A stretch of DNA of 64,000 nucleotides from Pedobacter sp. MC2016-24 (GCF_015223055.1 NZ_JADFBX010000001.1:682001-746000); one strand, 5' to 3'; numbered from the stretch's first letter, positions 7,979-18,095 are shown. Made by a program: numbers and translations. The notes: generated by a model from the sequence alone, not told the origin.

Positions 7979-8095
7979 ATAAATCCCGGTGATAAATGAA
8001 ATTAAGGGCTTCCTTCCAAAGCTATCATTATATTCAGCATTAACGGTATTTAACGCGCACTAAATACGTCCAGCATGAAAAGACCATTAGAGAAA

Positions 8096-9472
8096 TCAGG
8101 CCATATTGAACGCAATCGATTTTCGCCTGTTATAGATCAATAGCCAGACCAGTCCTATTGCAGCATATAGACCGAGTACGAGAACAGCTGTAAGCGTTAC
8201 ACTTGCAGTTTCGGCATTTGATTTTAAAAATAAAGATAGCAGGGATAAACCAACACCGCCCCCCAGGAAGTAAGATGTGGTTGCTACACTGGAGGCCAGG
8301 CCATAGTGCTTCGCTTCTACCTCCTGAACGCATATTACAGACAGACTGGTAAAACAAATGGTCATTCCCAATCCTGTAACACAGGCAACGGAAAAAAGTA
8401 AGGCCGCAAAATTATAGTGATTTAGTATGCATAAGACGAGCAAGACTGCCCCACTAAGCATCAGTACCATACCCACTATACTGGTCTGCCAGATGTTCAG
8501 TCGCTTCATCACATAGGGTAAAGCAAATTTAGCAAACAAGGCTGATAAAATGCTGAAAGGAACCAATGTTACCCCAGCCCTGGCTGCGCTGAACTGCATG
8601 TCTTTTTGAAGCATGATAGAAAGCAAAAACAAATAACCTGTGAAAAATGCACCAAGAAGCATGAATACAACAATACCATTGACGGTAACACGCGATTTAA
8701 AAACGCTGAGATCGATCAAGGGCGATTCCAGTGTTGTCAATCGATGTTTAAGGACAAAATAAGAACCTATAATCGCTCCCGTCAGGGCCAGTAATGTCCA
8801 ATAGTGTTTTCCAATATCACCCAGTTCATGTACGGCGTAACTCAACATGAGTAAACTGAGCACCAATAACAACCCTGACCATACGTCGGGTGTGCTGTTC
8901 GATTTCGCCGGAACATCTTTCTCTAAATAGATCCAGGCCAGCAAGATCACTAAAGCAAGCACAGGTACATTCATAAAGAACACCCATTGCCAGCCCCAAT
9001 ATGTCGCTATAATGCCGCCGAGAGACAAACCGCTGCCAGATCCTATTGCAGCAAAGGAGCTGAATATTCCGATAGCTTTAGCGCGCTCCTGTTTCTCCGT
9101 GAAAGTATGTGTCACGATTGAAAATGCAGATGGCATAATCAAAGCTGCTCCAAGTCCCTGAACCGCTCTGAAAAAAGCCAGCAGATGAAAAGAAGGAGAA
9201 AGACCCGCCCCCAGGGAGGTCAGTAGAAACAGTGCTGCGCCAAGCATAAATATAGTTTTACGCCCAATCACATCAGACAGCTTACCACCGATGATCAGGA
9301 AGCCACCATACAACAGTACGTACAAGGTTTGCAGCCATTGAACCGCATCTCCTGTTAGCCCGTAATGTGTTTGTATAGATGGTATCGCCAGGTTCACTAT
9401 AGCAATATCCAATGCTTCTACAAAGATACCAATAGAGGCAATAATCAGGATGAGGTTTTTCTTGGAAATCAT
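8096..9472 (-). CDS. MFS drug exporter, DHA2 family (EmrB/QacA-like)
   Basis: 458 residues, hydrophobic throughout. The family motifs are visible: motif D1-like EALDIAIVNLAIPSIQ in TM1, motif A GGKLSDVIGRKTIFMLG, motif B-like FFRAVQGLGAALIMPSAFSIV, and motif C around GSGSGLSLGG. This class uses proton motive force to extrude lipophilic drugs and dyes across the inner membrane. It is divergent from an Lrp/AsnC-type regulator, a common local control arrangement. Substrate unknown. Confidence 0.92.
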   Translation of the reverse strand: MISKKNLILIIASIGIFVEALDIAIVNLAIPSIQTHYGLTGDAVQWLQTLYVLLYGGFLIIGGKLSDVIGRKTIFMLGAALFLLTSLGAGLSPSFHLLAFFRAVQGLGAALIMPSAFSIVTHTFTEKQERAKAIGIFSSFAAIGSGSGLSLGGIIATYWGWQWVFFMNVPVLALVILLAWIYLEKDVPAKSNSTPDVWSGLLLVLSLLMLSYAVHELGDIGKHYWTLLALTGAIIGSYFVLKHRLTTLESPLIDLSVFKSRVTVNGIVVFMLLGAFFTGYLFLLSIMLQKDMQFSAARAGVTLVPFSILSALFAKFALPYVMKRLNIWQTSIVGMVLMLSGAVLLVLCILNHYNFAALLFSVACVTGLGMTICFTSLSVICVQEVEAKHYGLASSVATTSYFLGGGVGLSLLSLFLKSNAETASVTLTAVLVLGLYAAIGLVWLLIYNRRKSIAFNMA

Positions 9473-9602
9473 AACTAAAAAAGAATATTATTCTATGCAA
9501 ATGTAAATGCAGTCACTTTGATTAAAAAAAATACTTAAAATTTAGGACAAAAACTCATATACATGTATTTTTACAGAACAAAACACACATTCAAAGAAAG
9601 CA
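9473..9602. promoter_or_regulatory. Divergent promoter region between exporter and Lrp regulator
   Basis: 130 bp shared by the minus-strand exporter and the plus-strand Lrp gene. On the minus strand TACATTTG (9505 down to 9498) fits the TAnnTTTG -7 element, 26-33 bp before the exporter ATG. AT-rich tracts that an Lrp-type protein could bind lie at 9525-9545. No clear palindrome stands out. Confidence 0.45.
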
Positions 9603-10094
9603 ATGGAAGCAAAAACAGAACAAGATCAACCTGCAGCGACTCCTTTAGATCTGAAAGATTTTGAGATTTTAAAGGCGCTGCAGGAAAATGCGAAGCTCAC
9701 CATCAGGGAAATTGCAGGTCTGGTTCATTTAAGTGCAACCCCGACCCATGAGCGCATCAAACGTTTGGAAAGAAGCGGAGTGATTAAACAATATGCGGCC
9801 TTATTAGACCACAGAAGAGTAAATAAAGGAATCATGGTATTTTGCCAGGTATCCCTGAAAGAACACAATAAAAAAATAGCGAGTGAATTTATTGAGGCCA
9901 TTATGCAATTCAAAGAGGTCATTGAGTGCTACAACATCTCTGGTGATTTTGACTTTATGCTTAAAATAGTTGCGCAGGATATGGAAAGCCACCACAACTT
10001 TTTTGTAAACCGGCTCAGCGAAATCAAAGGCATTGCACAGACCAATAGTATTTTTGTCATGGGAACCATCAAGCAAACACACCAGTTGCTTTAA
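9603..10094 (+). CDS. Lrp/AsnC-family transcriptional regulator
   Basis: 163 residues. The N-terminal winged HTH is LDLKDFEILKALQENAKLTIREIAGLVHLSATPTHERIKRLERSGVI (about 16-62), followed by the RAM ligand/oligomerisation domain (VFCQVSLKEHNKK, VIECYNISGDFDFMLKIVAQDM). Lrp proteins form octamers and respond to amino acids. Divergent placement suggests control of the DHA2 exporter next door; this is inferred. Its stop is only 3 bp from the end of convergent sdhB. Confidence 0.93.
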   Translation: MEAKTEQDQPAATPLDLKDFEILKALQENAKLTIREIAGLVHLSATPTHERIKRLERSGVIKQYAALLDHRRVNKGIMVFCQVSLKEHNKKIASEFIEAIMQFKEVIECYNISGDFDFMLKIVAQDMESHHNFFVNRLSEIKGIAQTNSIFVMGTIKQTHQLL

Positions 10095-10097
10095 AAT

Positions 10098-10844
10098 TTA
10101 CTTACGAAAGATGGCAGCCTTACCAAACTCCCAGTTCATCCGGGCAATGTTAAGTACCGAAATATTTTGTGGACATTCTACTTCACAGGATTCGGTATTG
10201 GAACAATGTCCAAACTGCTCTGCATCCATTTGGGCAACCATAGATAGGGCTCTTTTTTGAGCTTCTACTTTACCCTGAGGTAATTTGACCAGGTGGCTGA
10301 TTTTTGCAGCTGTAAACAATGCGGCACTGGAGTTTTTACAAGTGGCCACGCATGCTCCGCAACCTATACAGGCGGCAGAATCAAATGCAGATTCTGCGAT
10401 TTCGTGCGCAATGGGGATGCCATTGGCTTCAGGTGCCTGCCCAGTATTCACAGAAACAAAACCTCCGGCCCCAATAATTCTGTCAAAGGCAGAACGATCT
10501 ACTTTAAGATCTCTCTTAACGGGGAAGCCGGCTGCGCGAAATGGCTCAATATAGATGGTATCACCATCTTTAAATTCCCGCATGTGCAACTGACAGGTGG
10601 TCGTATGTTTTAAAGGCCCATGAGCCCTGCCATTGATCATCAGTCCACACTGTCCGCAAATACCTTCCCTGCAATCGTGGTCAAATTCGACAGGCCTGTC
10701 CCCCTCCAGGATCAATTTTTCATTGAGGGTATCCATCATTTCCAGAAAAGACATATGCGGGATCACATTGTCCATTTCATAGTTTATCATTTTCCCCTCT
10801 GCACCAGCATTCAACTGACGCCATATTTTAAGATAGATCTTCAT
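10098..10844 (-). CDS. sdhB: Succinate dehydrogenase/fumarate reductase iron-sulfur subunit
   Basis: 248 residues with all iron-sulfur ligands: [2Fe-2S] cysteines 58, 63, 66 and 84 ([15 protein letters not shown]); [4Fe-4S] [11 protein letters not shown] (159-169); and the [3Fe-4S]/[4Fe-4S] Cys214, Cys220 and Cys224 ([13 protein letters not shown]). It passes electrons from the FAD in SdhA to the haem/quinone subunit SdhC at the cytoplasmic membrane face. It is the last gene of the porin-symporter-sdhCAB operon, 12 bp after sdhA. Confidence 0.96.
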   Translation of the reverse strand: MKIYLKIWRQLNAGAEGKMINYEMDNVIPHMSFLEMMDTLNEKLILEGDRPVEFDHDCREGICGQCGLMINGRAHGPLKHTTTCQLHMREFKDGDTIYIEPFRAAGFPVKRDLKVDRSAFDRIIGAGGFVSVNTGQAPEANGIPIAHEIAESAFDSAACIGCGACVATCKNSSAALFTAAKISHLVKLPQGKVEAQKRALSMVAQMDAEQFGHCSNTESCEVECPQNISVLNIARMNWEFGKAAIFRK

Positions 10845-10856
10845 AGGATTCTTATT

Positions 10857-12773
10857 TTACTTGTAACTTCTAACCGTGAGTGCTACGTTTTCAAAAACCA
10901 AAGGTTCAGGATAAAGTTTGGGCTCCTGATTTAAGCCGGTCCATGCCCAGGCAGACACAAAACAAAACTTCTCGTCGTTTCGCATGGCTTCGCCTTCAGG
11001 GCTCTGATATTCTTCGCGAAAATGTGCACCACAGGATTCTTCCCGCGTTAAAGCATCATAACACATCAATTCAGCAACCTCCAGGTAGTCGGCCACACGA
11101 CCGGCTTTTTCCAACTCCCCATTCATTTCAGCTGGCGTACCCGGAACCTTCAGGTGCTGGTAAAAATCCGCCCTAAGCAATTTAATTTCGGATATGGCAT
11201 ACTCCAATCCAGATTTATTCCTGGAAAGGCCGCAATGGTCATACAACAATTTACCTAACTTTTTATGGTAATAATCAGCTGTTTTATTGCCATTTATTGC
11301 AGATAACTTTTGCAATTGTTCAATTACAGCCGCTTCTGCCATTTCAAATTCGGGATGTTTGGTATCAATCGATCCGGTTTTAATTTCGTCTGAAAGGTAG
11401 TTCGACAAGGTGTACGGAGCAATGAAATAACCGTCTACACAGGCCTGAAGCAGGGAGTTTGCACCCAACCTGTTCGCCCCGTGGTCTGCAAAATTTGCTT
11501 CGCCCAAGGCAAAAAGACCTGGTATCGTAGTCATGAGCTCATAATCAACCCAGAGTCCGCCCATAGAAAAATGTGCCGCAGGCGAAATCATCATTGGCTC
11601 TGAATACGCATCAATATCTGTGATTTTGCGGTACATGCTAAAAAGATTGCCATATTTTTCTTTGATTTTGTCCTGACCTTGTTCTTTAATTGCCTTTGAA
11701 AAATCAAGGTAAACCGCATTTTTTTGAGCGCCAATGCCAAATCCTGCATCAATCCGTTCCTTTGCAGCCCTGGAAGAGATGTCCCGCGGAGCTAAATTAC
11801 CAAAAGCAGGGTACCTGCGCTCCAGGTAATAATCACGTTCGGCTTCCGGAATGTCATTAGGTTTACGATTGTCCGCCTGCTTTAATGGCACCCAAATGCG
11901 TCCATCATTCCTTAAAGATTCTGACATTAAGGTCAGCTTACTCTGATATTCGCCAGATTGCGGAAGCGAAGTCGGATGGATCTGGGTCCAGCTCGGACTC
12001 GCCATAAATGCCCCTTTTTTGTGGGCCCGCCATATGGCCGAAGCATTACAACCCATAGCCAGCGTGGAGAGGTAATAGATTTTACCAAATCCCCCGGTAG
12101 CCAGAATCACAGCGTGTGCAGCATGTCGTTCAATTTCTCCTGTGTCCAGGTTTCGGACGATAATTCCTCTGGCCTTTCCATCTATGACAACCAGATCCAG
12201 CATTTCATGCCGCGTATACAGACTGATGGCTTTGGCACTGACTTGTCGGATCAATGCCTGATATGCACCGAGCAAAAGCTGCTGACCGGTCTGCCCGCGG
12301 GAGTAGAAGGTCCGGCTGACCTGCACACCTCCAAAAGACCGGTTGTTGAGATAGCCGCCATATTCGCGCCCGAAAGGAACACCTTGTGCAACGGCCTGAT
12401 CAATTAAAGCCAGGGAACACTCAGCCAAACGGTATACATTGGCTTCACGTGAACGAAAATCACCACCTTTCAGTGTATCGTAAAACATCCGGTAAACACT
12501 ATCGCCATCATTTTTATAATTTTTCGCTGCATTTACACCTCCCTGAGCAGCTACTGAATGTGCACGCCGCGCAGAGTCCTGAAAACAAAAAGATTTTACC
12601 TTATAGCCCATCTCGGCCAATGAAGCAGCTGCAGCACTCCCTGCAAGACCGGTACCAACTACAATCACATCCAGTTTTTTTCGGTTAGCCGGATTAACCA
12701 ATTTTGCATGATCTTTATAATAACTCCATTTCTGTTCCAGAGGACCCGGTGGAATTTTAGCGTTTAGTTCCAT
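10857..12773 (-). CDS. sdhA: Succinate dehydrogenase/fumarate reductase flavoprotein subunit
   Basis: 638 residues, the normal length for the Bacteroidota type. The Rossmann FAD site is [12 protein letters not shown] (G40, G42, G45). His72 in [11 protein letters not shown] is the expected covalent FAD attachment site. The substrate-site segment [12 protein letters not shown] and the capping and C-terminal sections are intact. It interconverts succinate and fumarate. It lies between sdhC (6 bp) and sdhB (12 bp). Whether this copy mainly oxidises succinate or reduces fumarate cannot be decided from sequence alone. Confidence 0.96.
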   Translation of the reverse strand: MELNAKIPPGPLEQKWSYYKDHAKLVNPANRKKLDVIVVGTGLAGSAAAASLAEMGYKVKSFCFQDSARRAHSVAAQGGVNAAKNYKNDGDSVYRMFYDTLKGGDFRSREANVYRLAECSLALIDQAVAQGVPFGREYGGYLNNRSFGGVQVSRTFYSRGQTGQQLLLGAYQALIRQVSAKAISLYTRHEMLDLVVIDGKARGIIVRNLDTGEIERHAAHAVILATGGFGKIYYLSTLAMGCNASAIWRAHKKGAFMASPSWTQIHPTSLPQSGEYQSKLTLMSESLRNDGRIWVPLKQADNRKPNDIPEAERDYYLERRYPAFGNLAPRDISSRAAKERIDAGFGIGAQKNAVYLDFSKAIKEQGQDKIKEKYGNLFSMYRKITDIDAYSEPMMISPAAHFSMGGLWVDYELMTTIPGLFALGEANFADHGANRLGANSLLQACVDGYFIAPYTLSNYLSDEIKTGSIDTKHPEFEMAEAAVIEQLQKLSAINGNKTADYYHKKLGKLLYDHCGLSRNKSGLEYAISEIKLLRADFYQHLKVPGTPAEMNGELEKAGRVADYLEVAELMCYDALTREESCGAHFREEYQSPEGEAMRNDEKFCFVSAWAWTGLNQEPKLYPEPLVFENVALTVRSYK

Positions 12774-12779
12774 AGCTTT

Positions 12780-13448
12780 CTAATAATGAATAAAATAGAT
12801 ATACAACGGTATGGCCACAAAGCCCAGGGTAATGATGTAACTGTACCAGATACCAAAAATGCGGATAAAAGCAACGTACCTGGGGTGATAGATGCCTAAG
12901 CTGCGTGCAGCACTGTAAAATCCGTGCAGCAGGTGATAACCTAAAGCAAACATGGCCAAAACATAGAACAGCACGTACCAGATATTTTGAAAAGCTTTGA
13001 TTACGATTTCATAGAGGTCTTTATTTCCCGCATCATCTACAGGCATCGTTCCAAACTTATACTGATACCAGAAATCTTTAAAATGAAATACCAGGAACAC
13101 CAGGATAATAGTACCTAAGATCCCCATATTTCTGGAATACCACTTACTGGCCACTGCACGTTTGTCGTACGCATAGTTTCCTGCTTTTTTGCGGTTAAAC
13201 ACAGTAATTAACAGTGCATCAACGCAATGAATGACAATAGCGGCATACAATACATAGGAGATTATTTTGATAAAAATATTACCTGAAAGCAAATGAGAAT
13301 ACCAGTTAAAACTATTTCTGGCCATTTCTGCCGGCAAAAATAATTGTAGGTTACCCAATAAATGGATCACTAAAAAAAAACAAAGGAACAATCCGGTCAA
13401 GGCCATCAGGTATTTCCTGAATAAGGTAGAAAAAGGTTTCGGTTTCAT
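12780..13448 (-). CDS. sdhC: Succinate dehydrogenase cytochrome b subunit (di-haem, five-helix type)
   Basis: 222 residues from the ATG at 13446-13448 (MKPKPFSTLFRKYLMALTGL). A longer frame from a TTG at 13472 would overlap the symporter gene and is less likely. It has five hydrophobic spans, with histidines in membrane positions (FLVIHLLGNLQ, AAIVIHCVDALL, LVFHFKDFW, GYHLLHGFYSAARSLG) suited to bind two haems b, as in the single-subunit Wolinella/Bacteroides class. It anchors SdhAB and exchanges electrons with menaquinone. Confidence 0.93.
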   Translation of the reverse strand: MKPKPFSTLFRKYLMALTGLFLCFFLVIHLLGNLQLFLPAEMARNSFNWYSHLLSGNIFIKIISYVLYAAIVIHCVDALLITVFNRKKAGNYAYDKRAVASKWYSRNMGILGTIILVFLVFHFKDFWYQYKFGTMPVDDAGNKDLYEIVIKAFQNIWYVLFYVLAMFALGYHLLHGFYSAARSLGIYHPRYVAFIRIFGIWYSYIITLGFVAIPLYIYFIHY

Positions 13449-13458
13449 AGGGTAATAT

Positions 13459-14934
13459 TTAGTAAACACCAATTAAAGCCCACCAGGCACCACCGATTAC
13501 CATCCAGATCACCAGTAGCACAATACTTAAAATAAAGCCCCTTGACCACCAGCTTTTGACATCCACAAACCCACTTCCAAAAAATACAGGAGCTGGGCCA
13601 TGTCCATAATGCGTAAGCGTACCAAATATTCCTCCGCAGAACCCCAGTGAAAGTGCCAGCAACATGGGTGGTATACCTACAGAAATGCCGACACCCAATA
13701 AGGCAGCATACATGGAAGCCACGTGTGCCGTAGCGCTGGCAAACAAGTAATGACTGTAATAATAAACCAAAATTATAATTGGAAAAGCCATTGTCCAGCT
13801 TAATTGCCCAATTTGCGCCTTTACAAGCCCACTAAACCACGGAATCAGTCCGAGTTGATTCAGGGCACTCCCCATCATGACAAGTGCGGAAAACCAAACT
13901 ATGGTATCCCAGGCTCCTTTTTCACTTTTCACATCCTCCCAGGTCAACACTTGTGAAAGCAGTAAAAAGACCAGACCGATAAATGCCGTTGTGGTGGCAT
14001 CTATTTTAAACAGGTCACCCGTGATCCACAAAATCAGCAGCAAAATAAAAGCGGTGAGCATCAACCATTCATTGCGGCTAACCGGTCCCATTTCTTTAAG
14101 CTTATCGGAAGCCATTTGCGTAGCACCGGTAGTTTTCTTCAATTCTGGCGGATAGATTTTATAAAGGATATATGGAACGGCGATTAAAGAAATGATCCCC
14201 GGAACAATAGCTGCCCACATCCATGACATCCAGGTAATGTCTATGCCGAGGTCTTTAGCAAACTTCTGGCACATCGGGTTACTTGCAGTTCCGGTAAGAA
14301 ACATGGCTGAAGTAATCAGATTGATGTTATAGCAATTTAAAGTAAGGTAAGACCCGAGTTTCCGGTGAGTTTCCGGCTGTTCAGGAAATGAGCCAAAGTT
14401 CATCGACATGGATTTCATGATCGGGTAAATGATACCCCCACCACGAGCCGTATTGCTCGGGATCGCTGGTGCCAGCACCAGATCTGCAAGCCCCAGGCCG
14501 TATCCAAGACCAAGCGAACTTTTGCCAAATACCCGGATAAACAAGTAAGCTATGCGACTTCCAAGTCCGGTTTTAATGAATCCACGGGCAATAAAAAATG
14601 AAATCCCGATCAACCAGATCACCTTATCGCCAAAACTACTAAGCGCCATGGAAATGGATTTTCCGGGATTGCCTGGAGCCAATACGCCCGTAACCGCGAC
14701 CATGGCAATGGCAATCATAGACATGGTACCCATAGAGGCCGCTTTTAAGATGATGCCCAAAATGGTACCTAAAAAAATGGCCAGCAAATGCCAGGCTTCG
14801 GGCTTTACCCCATCAGGAACCGGAATAAACCAGATGATTAATGCCACAGCAACCGTGATGAGCAGCGGAACGGGTTGAATTTCCTTACTTGCCGGAGCAA
14901 CTGTAGCTCCCTTTGCAACTGGAGTTGATTTCAT
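13459..14934 (-). CDS. DASS-family anion:sodium symporter or exchanger (CitT/TtdT-like, C4-dicarboxylates)
   Basis: 491 residues with about 12 hydrophobic spans. The two SNT-type substrate/sodium motifs are present as PAIPSNTARGGGIIYP in the first half and a TASNPM plus TLTHYGHGPAPVF segment later, characteristic of the CitT/SLC13 group. This group carries succinate, fumarate, tartrate or citrate across the inner membrane. Placement 10 bp upstream of sdhC and 17 bp downstream of a porin strongly suggests C4-dicarboxylate import feeding the dehydrogenase. The exact substrate is inferred. Confidence 0.9.
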   Translation of the reverse strand: MKSTPVAKGATVAPASKEIQPVPLLITVAVALIIWFIPVPDGVKPEAWHLLAIFLGTILGIILKAASMGTMSMIAIAMVAVTGVLAPGNPGKSISMALSSFGDKVIWLIGISFFIARGFIKTGLGSRIAYLFIRVFGKSSLGLGYGLGLADLVLAPAIPSNTARGGGIIYPIMKSMSMNFGSFPEQPETHRKLGSYLTLNCYNINLITSAMFLTGTASNPMCQKFAKDLGIDITWMSWMWAAIVPGIISLIAVPYILYKIYPPELKKTTGATQMASDKLKEMGPVSRNEWLMLTAFILLLILWITGDLFKIDATTTAFIGLVFLLLSQVLTWEDVKSEKGAWDTIVWFSALVMMGSALNQLGLIPWFSGLVKAQIGQLSWTMAFPIIILVYYYSHYLFASATAHVASMYAALLGVGISVGIPPMLLALSLGFCGGIFGTLTHYGHGPAPVFFGSGFVDVKSWWSRGFILSIVLLVIWMVIGGAWWALIGVY

Positions 14935-14951
14935 AACAAAAATTTAAATGA

Positions 14952-16094
14952 TTAGAGCCTGGATTGTACCTGCACAATAAACAATTCATTGTTGTATTGG
15001 CTAGATCCTTTGATATTCTTTTTATACCTGTCGATACTTAGTCCCAGCTGAATTCTTGCACTATAAGCTTTCAAAAACTCGGCACTGATCATTGGAGTCC
15101 AGGTTTGTCTGGGATTTCCGGTATGTTTAAAATCCTGATCAAAGTACTCGTACCTGCAGGAGAATTCCAAAGAACTCAACCGGTTATAATTGATTGCATA
15201 ACGTAGATTGGGCAGCACATAAATTCCACGCATCTGATATTGGTTCACATTCCCTACCCGGCTTGCAGAATCCAGTCCATAAAAAAAAGTATGGTTGTTT
15301 CCTTGTTTGCCTTCCATCTCGAGATCAAGCGACCATTTTTTTGCCAAAGGAATTATGCCGGAAAGGTCGAGTCCGGTGGCATAAACTTCGCTGCCCGATA
15401 CAGAACCTATCCCACCATTTAAGCCCAGCTTCACATTCAGGCTCTTTTGAATACCGAGTTCTATACGGGAAGAGAAATGTTTGCCATTATTATTGTCCAT
15501 GATCTGGTTCCTGTTATTTCCATTGACCACTGAGACCTCATACCTGACCGGAATTTCTCCTTTAAAATCGCCATAGACACTCGCGCCGATCTGAAAACTC
15601 TGCCAGCCATTGTTACCGAAGGCTGTATACTGGTTGGAGTAATCCATAGATTTAATCACATCCACCGGGTACATGTCTTCCAGACCAAAGGCCGGTCTGA
15701 ACTGACCCACTTTCAAATTTAAATGGGAATCCCATTTATAAGTCAGGTATGCATTTTCCAATACTTTGTTTTTAGGATCTGATTTAAAATCGGCAAGATT
15801 AAGCAGTAATACCACATCGGTCCGATCAGAGATTTTCGCTAAAAACTGAAGCCTCGCCCGCTTAATATCAAAGCCATTTGACGTGGCTTTTCCGTCGGAA
15901 TGATGCAGACCGTTTAAGTCAATATCTTTATTAAAGCCAACAGCATATCTGGCCTGAAAAAGACCTTTCATACTGATCTTTGTTTTTGCAGAATCTGACT
16001 TTGAGGGTTCCTGTGCAGAACTGTCGTACACAGTAAAAATAAGTAAAAGCATTAAAAGTCGATGTCTTATCATAGAATAGGGATTACTCATCAA
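14952..16094 (-). CDS. Outer-membrane porin (phosphate-selective porin O/P-like fold)
   Basis: 380 residues. A signal peptide ends DSSAQ; it is more compact if translation starts at the ATG at 16071-16073 (MIRHRLLMLLL), and the longer start is also possible. The mature chain opens with KISMKGLFQARYAVGFN, and continues with alternating beta strands such as RARLQFLAKISDRTDVVLLLNL and NLKVGQFRPAFGLEDMYPVD, ending in an aromatic-poor QVQSRL. The FRPAFGLE segment is typical of the O/P porin family. As first gene of the operon it probably admits dicarboxylates through the outer membrane. Confidence 0.88.
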   Translation of the reverse strand: MMSNPYSMIRHRLLMLLLIFTVYDSSAQEPSKSDSAKTKISMKGLFQARYAVGFNKDIDLNGLHHSDGKATSNGFDIKRARLQFLAKISDRTDVVLLLNLADFKSDPKNKVLENAYLTYKWDSHLNLKVGQFRPAFGLEDMYPVDVIKSMDYSNQYTAFGNNGWQSFQIGASVYGDFKGEIPVRYEVSVVNGNNRNQIMDNNNGKHFSSRIELGIQKSLNVKLGLNGGIGSVSGSEVYATGLDLSGIIPLAKKWSLDLEMEGKQGNNHTFFYGLDSASRVGNVNQYQMRGIYVLPNLRYAINYNRLSSLEFSCRYEYFDQDFKHTGNPRQTWTPMISAEFLKAYSARIQLGLSIDRYKKNIKGSSQYNNELFIVQVQSRL

Positions 16095-16617
16095 AGATCA
16101 AAAAAACATCACGATTAAAGGATGTCTCAGGTCACTAAAAAAAGTAACACACATCATGTATAAGCGCTTAACTAAAAGTAATCAAATTAATTTGATTGGA
16201 CGAAAAAAACAGAGGACAGCATTAAAATAAGAATGGAAAAGCAGGCAATTAATGACTAAATATTTGCCATAAAAATGGTCTGTAGATGATTTTCATAAAA
16301 ATATAATGTTTAACATATAAACAAGTAAAATAAACAAAATAAACTAAACTTTTAAGTTATATAAACTACATATATATACTGATTATTAATAATAAAACAT
16401 AATTTATATAAAGTAAAAATTAATACAGAAACACCAGTACAATACACTTTTGAAACACTGCCAAAATTGCCGATGGCCTACATTTTAATTACTAAAAATA
16501 TTAGCAATAATTTTATTCAGTTTAAAATCATTTTTACGCGAAAAAACATTAAATTGAAGCACTGGCGGAAGATAATTTCTATATTTAAACCTGTAGTTCG
16601 GCCATTAAAAATAAACA
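16095..16617. promoter_or_regulatory. 523-bp AT-rich divergent control region with two palindromes
   Basis: No gene is supported here. It separates the minus-strand porin/sdh operon from the plus-strand VirJ genes. Two perfect palindromes lie close to the porin start: TAAGCGCTTA (16161-16170) and AATCAAATTAATTTGATT (16180-16197), plausible operators. The stretch 16260-16420 is extremely AT-rich. No terminator or RNA motif was recognised. Confidence 0.55.
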
Positions 16618-17382
16618 ATGAATATCAGCTCCATGACTTCACAAACCTCAGTCTCTCCAAATGCATTTTGTGCGGTACTTGTGGGCGTCATTTGTTTGTT
16701 CAGTCTGAGCAGTTGCAGCTTAATTAAGCGAGATCGATACGCGAAAAACAATGGCATCAGACGCTCGGATTTTGACCTCCCTATCTTCTTCTACCCTGCC
16801 GCAGACCAGCGCTCAAATACCTTGATTCTGGTCTTATCCGGAGACGGAGGATGGGTTGAATTTGAAGACCAGATTTCCCTTCAGTTCGCCATCGCCGGCT
16901 TCAATACAGTAGGCTTCAATTCCAGAAGTTATTTCTGGAATCAAAAAACACCGAGGGCTACAGCAAATGATCTGGCCATGTTGATTGACGTTTACAGAAA
17001 ACAATATCATGCTGAAAACATCATCATTTGCGGGTATTCATTTGGCGCAGATGTAGTGCCATTTATTTACAACAGGCTTCCCTTACATTTGAGATTAAGA
17101 ACCCTAAAACTAGCCATGCTTTCACCTTTTGCCAGCAGCGATTTTATGGTACATACTTCTGACTTACTGAACATCGGAGGAGATAACCGCAGTTTTAAAG
17201 TTCAGCCAGAAGTTGAAAAAATCAGGATCCCTACGCTCTGTTTCTATGGCGAAGACGAAGATCCAAAACCACTGGGCACTGTGAAAAGAAAGAATTTTTT
17301 CTTAAAATTGTTGCCTGGAGATCATAAATACGACAAATCAGCCTACCAGCTTATCGTCGAAACCATAGTTAACAAAAAATAG
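16618..17382 (+). CDS. VirJ/AcvB-type alpha/beta hydrolase, lipoprotein
   Basis: 254 residues. An N-terminal hydrophobic segment ends in the lipobox LSSC (Cys33), so the product is probably membrane-anchored facing the periplasm. The hydrolase core has VLSGDGGW (73-80), the nucleophile elbow GYSFGAD with Ser141, and a late histidine in LPGDHKY. LSGDGGW plus GYSFGAD define the VirJ domain. Agrobacterium AcvB of this family hydrolyses lysyl-phosphatidylglycerol. It is followed after 17 bp by a paralogue and then by a convergent mprF, fully consistent with aminoacyl-lipid turnover. Confidence 0.87.
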   Translation: MNISSMTSQTSVSPNAFCAVLVGVICLFSLSSCSLIKRDRYAKNNGIRRSDFDLPIFFYPAADQRSNTLILVLSGDGGWVEFEDQISLQFAIAGFNTVGFNSRSYFWNQKTPRATANDLAMLIDVYRKQYHAENIIICGYSFGADVVPFIYNRLPLHLRLRTLKLAMLSPFASSDFMVHTSDLLNIGGDNRSFKVQPEVEKIRIPTLCFYGEDEDPKPLGTVKRKNFFLKLLPGDHKYDKSAYQLIVETIVNKK

Positions 17383-17399
17383 CACAAAGTATCCTGCCC

Positions 17400-18092
17400 A
17401 TGATATTGAAACTTAAATGGCGACTGGCATTCGCATTAATTGCTCTTTTTACAAGCAGTTATGCCCAGACCAAACCTGACATCAGCAAGTATCCGGTTCA
17501 TGCGCAATATAAAAATGCCAATAAACCCATTCTTGTATTCCTGACCGGAGATGGTGGCTGGAACAGCTTTTCAATTGACCTTGCTAATGAATTGAACAGA
17601 CTGGGCTTTCCCGTAATCTCTTTAGACACCAGAAAATACTTTTGGTCGCAGAAAACCCCCGCCCAGTTTGGGGCCGATATGAGTGTCATTATGAACCACT
17701 ACCTTGACGCTTGGAAAAAAGATAATTTCTGTGTGGTTGGTTATTCCTTTGGCGCTGAAGTAGCTGCATTTTTACCCAATCACCTGACAGATCCAATTGC
17801 AGATAAGCTAAAGTCGCTGATTTTGTTATCACCCGGCTATTCTAATAGTTTCGAAGTTCGTTTTATCAATATGATTGCGACCAGGAACACCAATAAAGAC
17901 AAATACAAAGTTTACCCCGAGCTGCTGAAAGTCAAAGTTCCGGTGCTATGCATTTTCGGCGCAGAGGAAACCACAGACTTCAGCCAGGAGCTCAAAGACA
18001 TTAACAAAATTCGTAAAATCACCATACCGGGATCTCACCATTACCAGGACGACTTGAAAGCAGTTGCAGGTAGTGTGATTAAGGGAGTTTAA
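17400..18092 (+). CDS. VirJ/AcvB-type alpha/beta hydrolase, secreted paralogue
   Basis: 230 residues with a cleavable signal peptide (LFTSSYAQ, about 22 residues) and no lipobox. It keeps the same motifs as the upstream gene: FLTGDGGWNSF (47-57), GYSFGAE with Ser116, and PGSHHYQDD carrying the candidate catalytic histidine. The shared RxYFWxQKTP segment (about 78-87) shows that the two genes are duplicates. This one is probably soluble in the periplasm, the other membrane-bound. It ends 3 bp from the end of mprF. Confidence 0.87.
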   Translation: MILKLKWRLAFALIALFTSSYAQTKPDISKYPVHAQYKNANKPILVFLTGDGGWNSFSIDLANELNRLGFPVISLDTRKYFWSQKTPAQFGADMSVIMNHYLDAWKKDNFCVVGYSFGAEVAAFLPNHLTDPIADKLKSLILLSPGYSNSFEVRFINMIATRNTNKDKYKVYPELLKVKVPVLCIFGAEETTDFSQELKDINKIRKITIPGSHHYQDDLKAVAGSVIKGV

Positions 18093-18095
18093 ACG

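Noticed and set aside
11958..12688. Long plus-strand frames within sdhA
   Set aside because: They lie wholly inside a highly conserved flavoprotein gene and show no protein-like features.
13449..13472. Upstream TTG start for sdhC
   Set aside because: It would add eight residues before the conserved MKPKPFST start and overlap the symporter gene; the ATG at 13448 is better.
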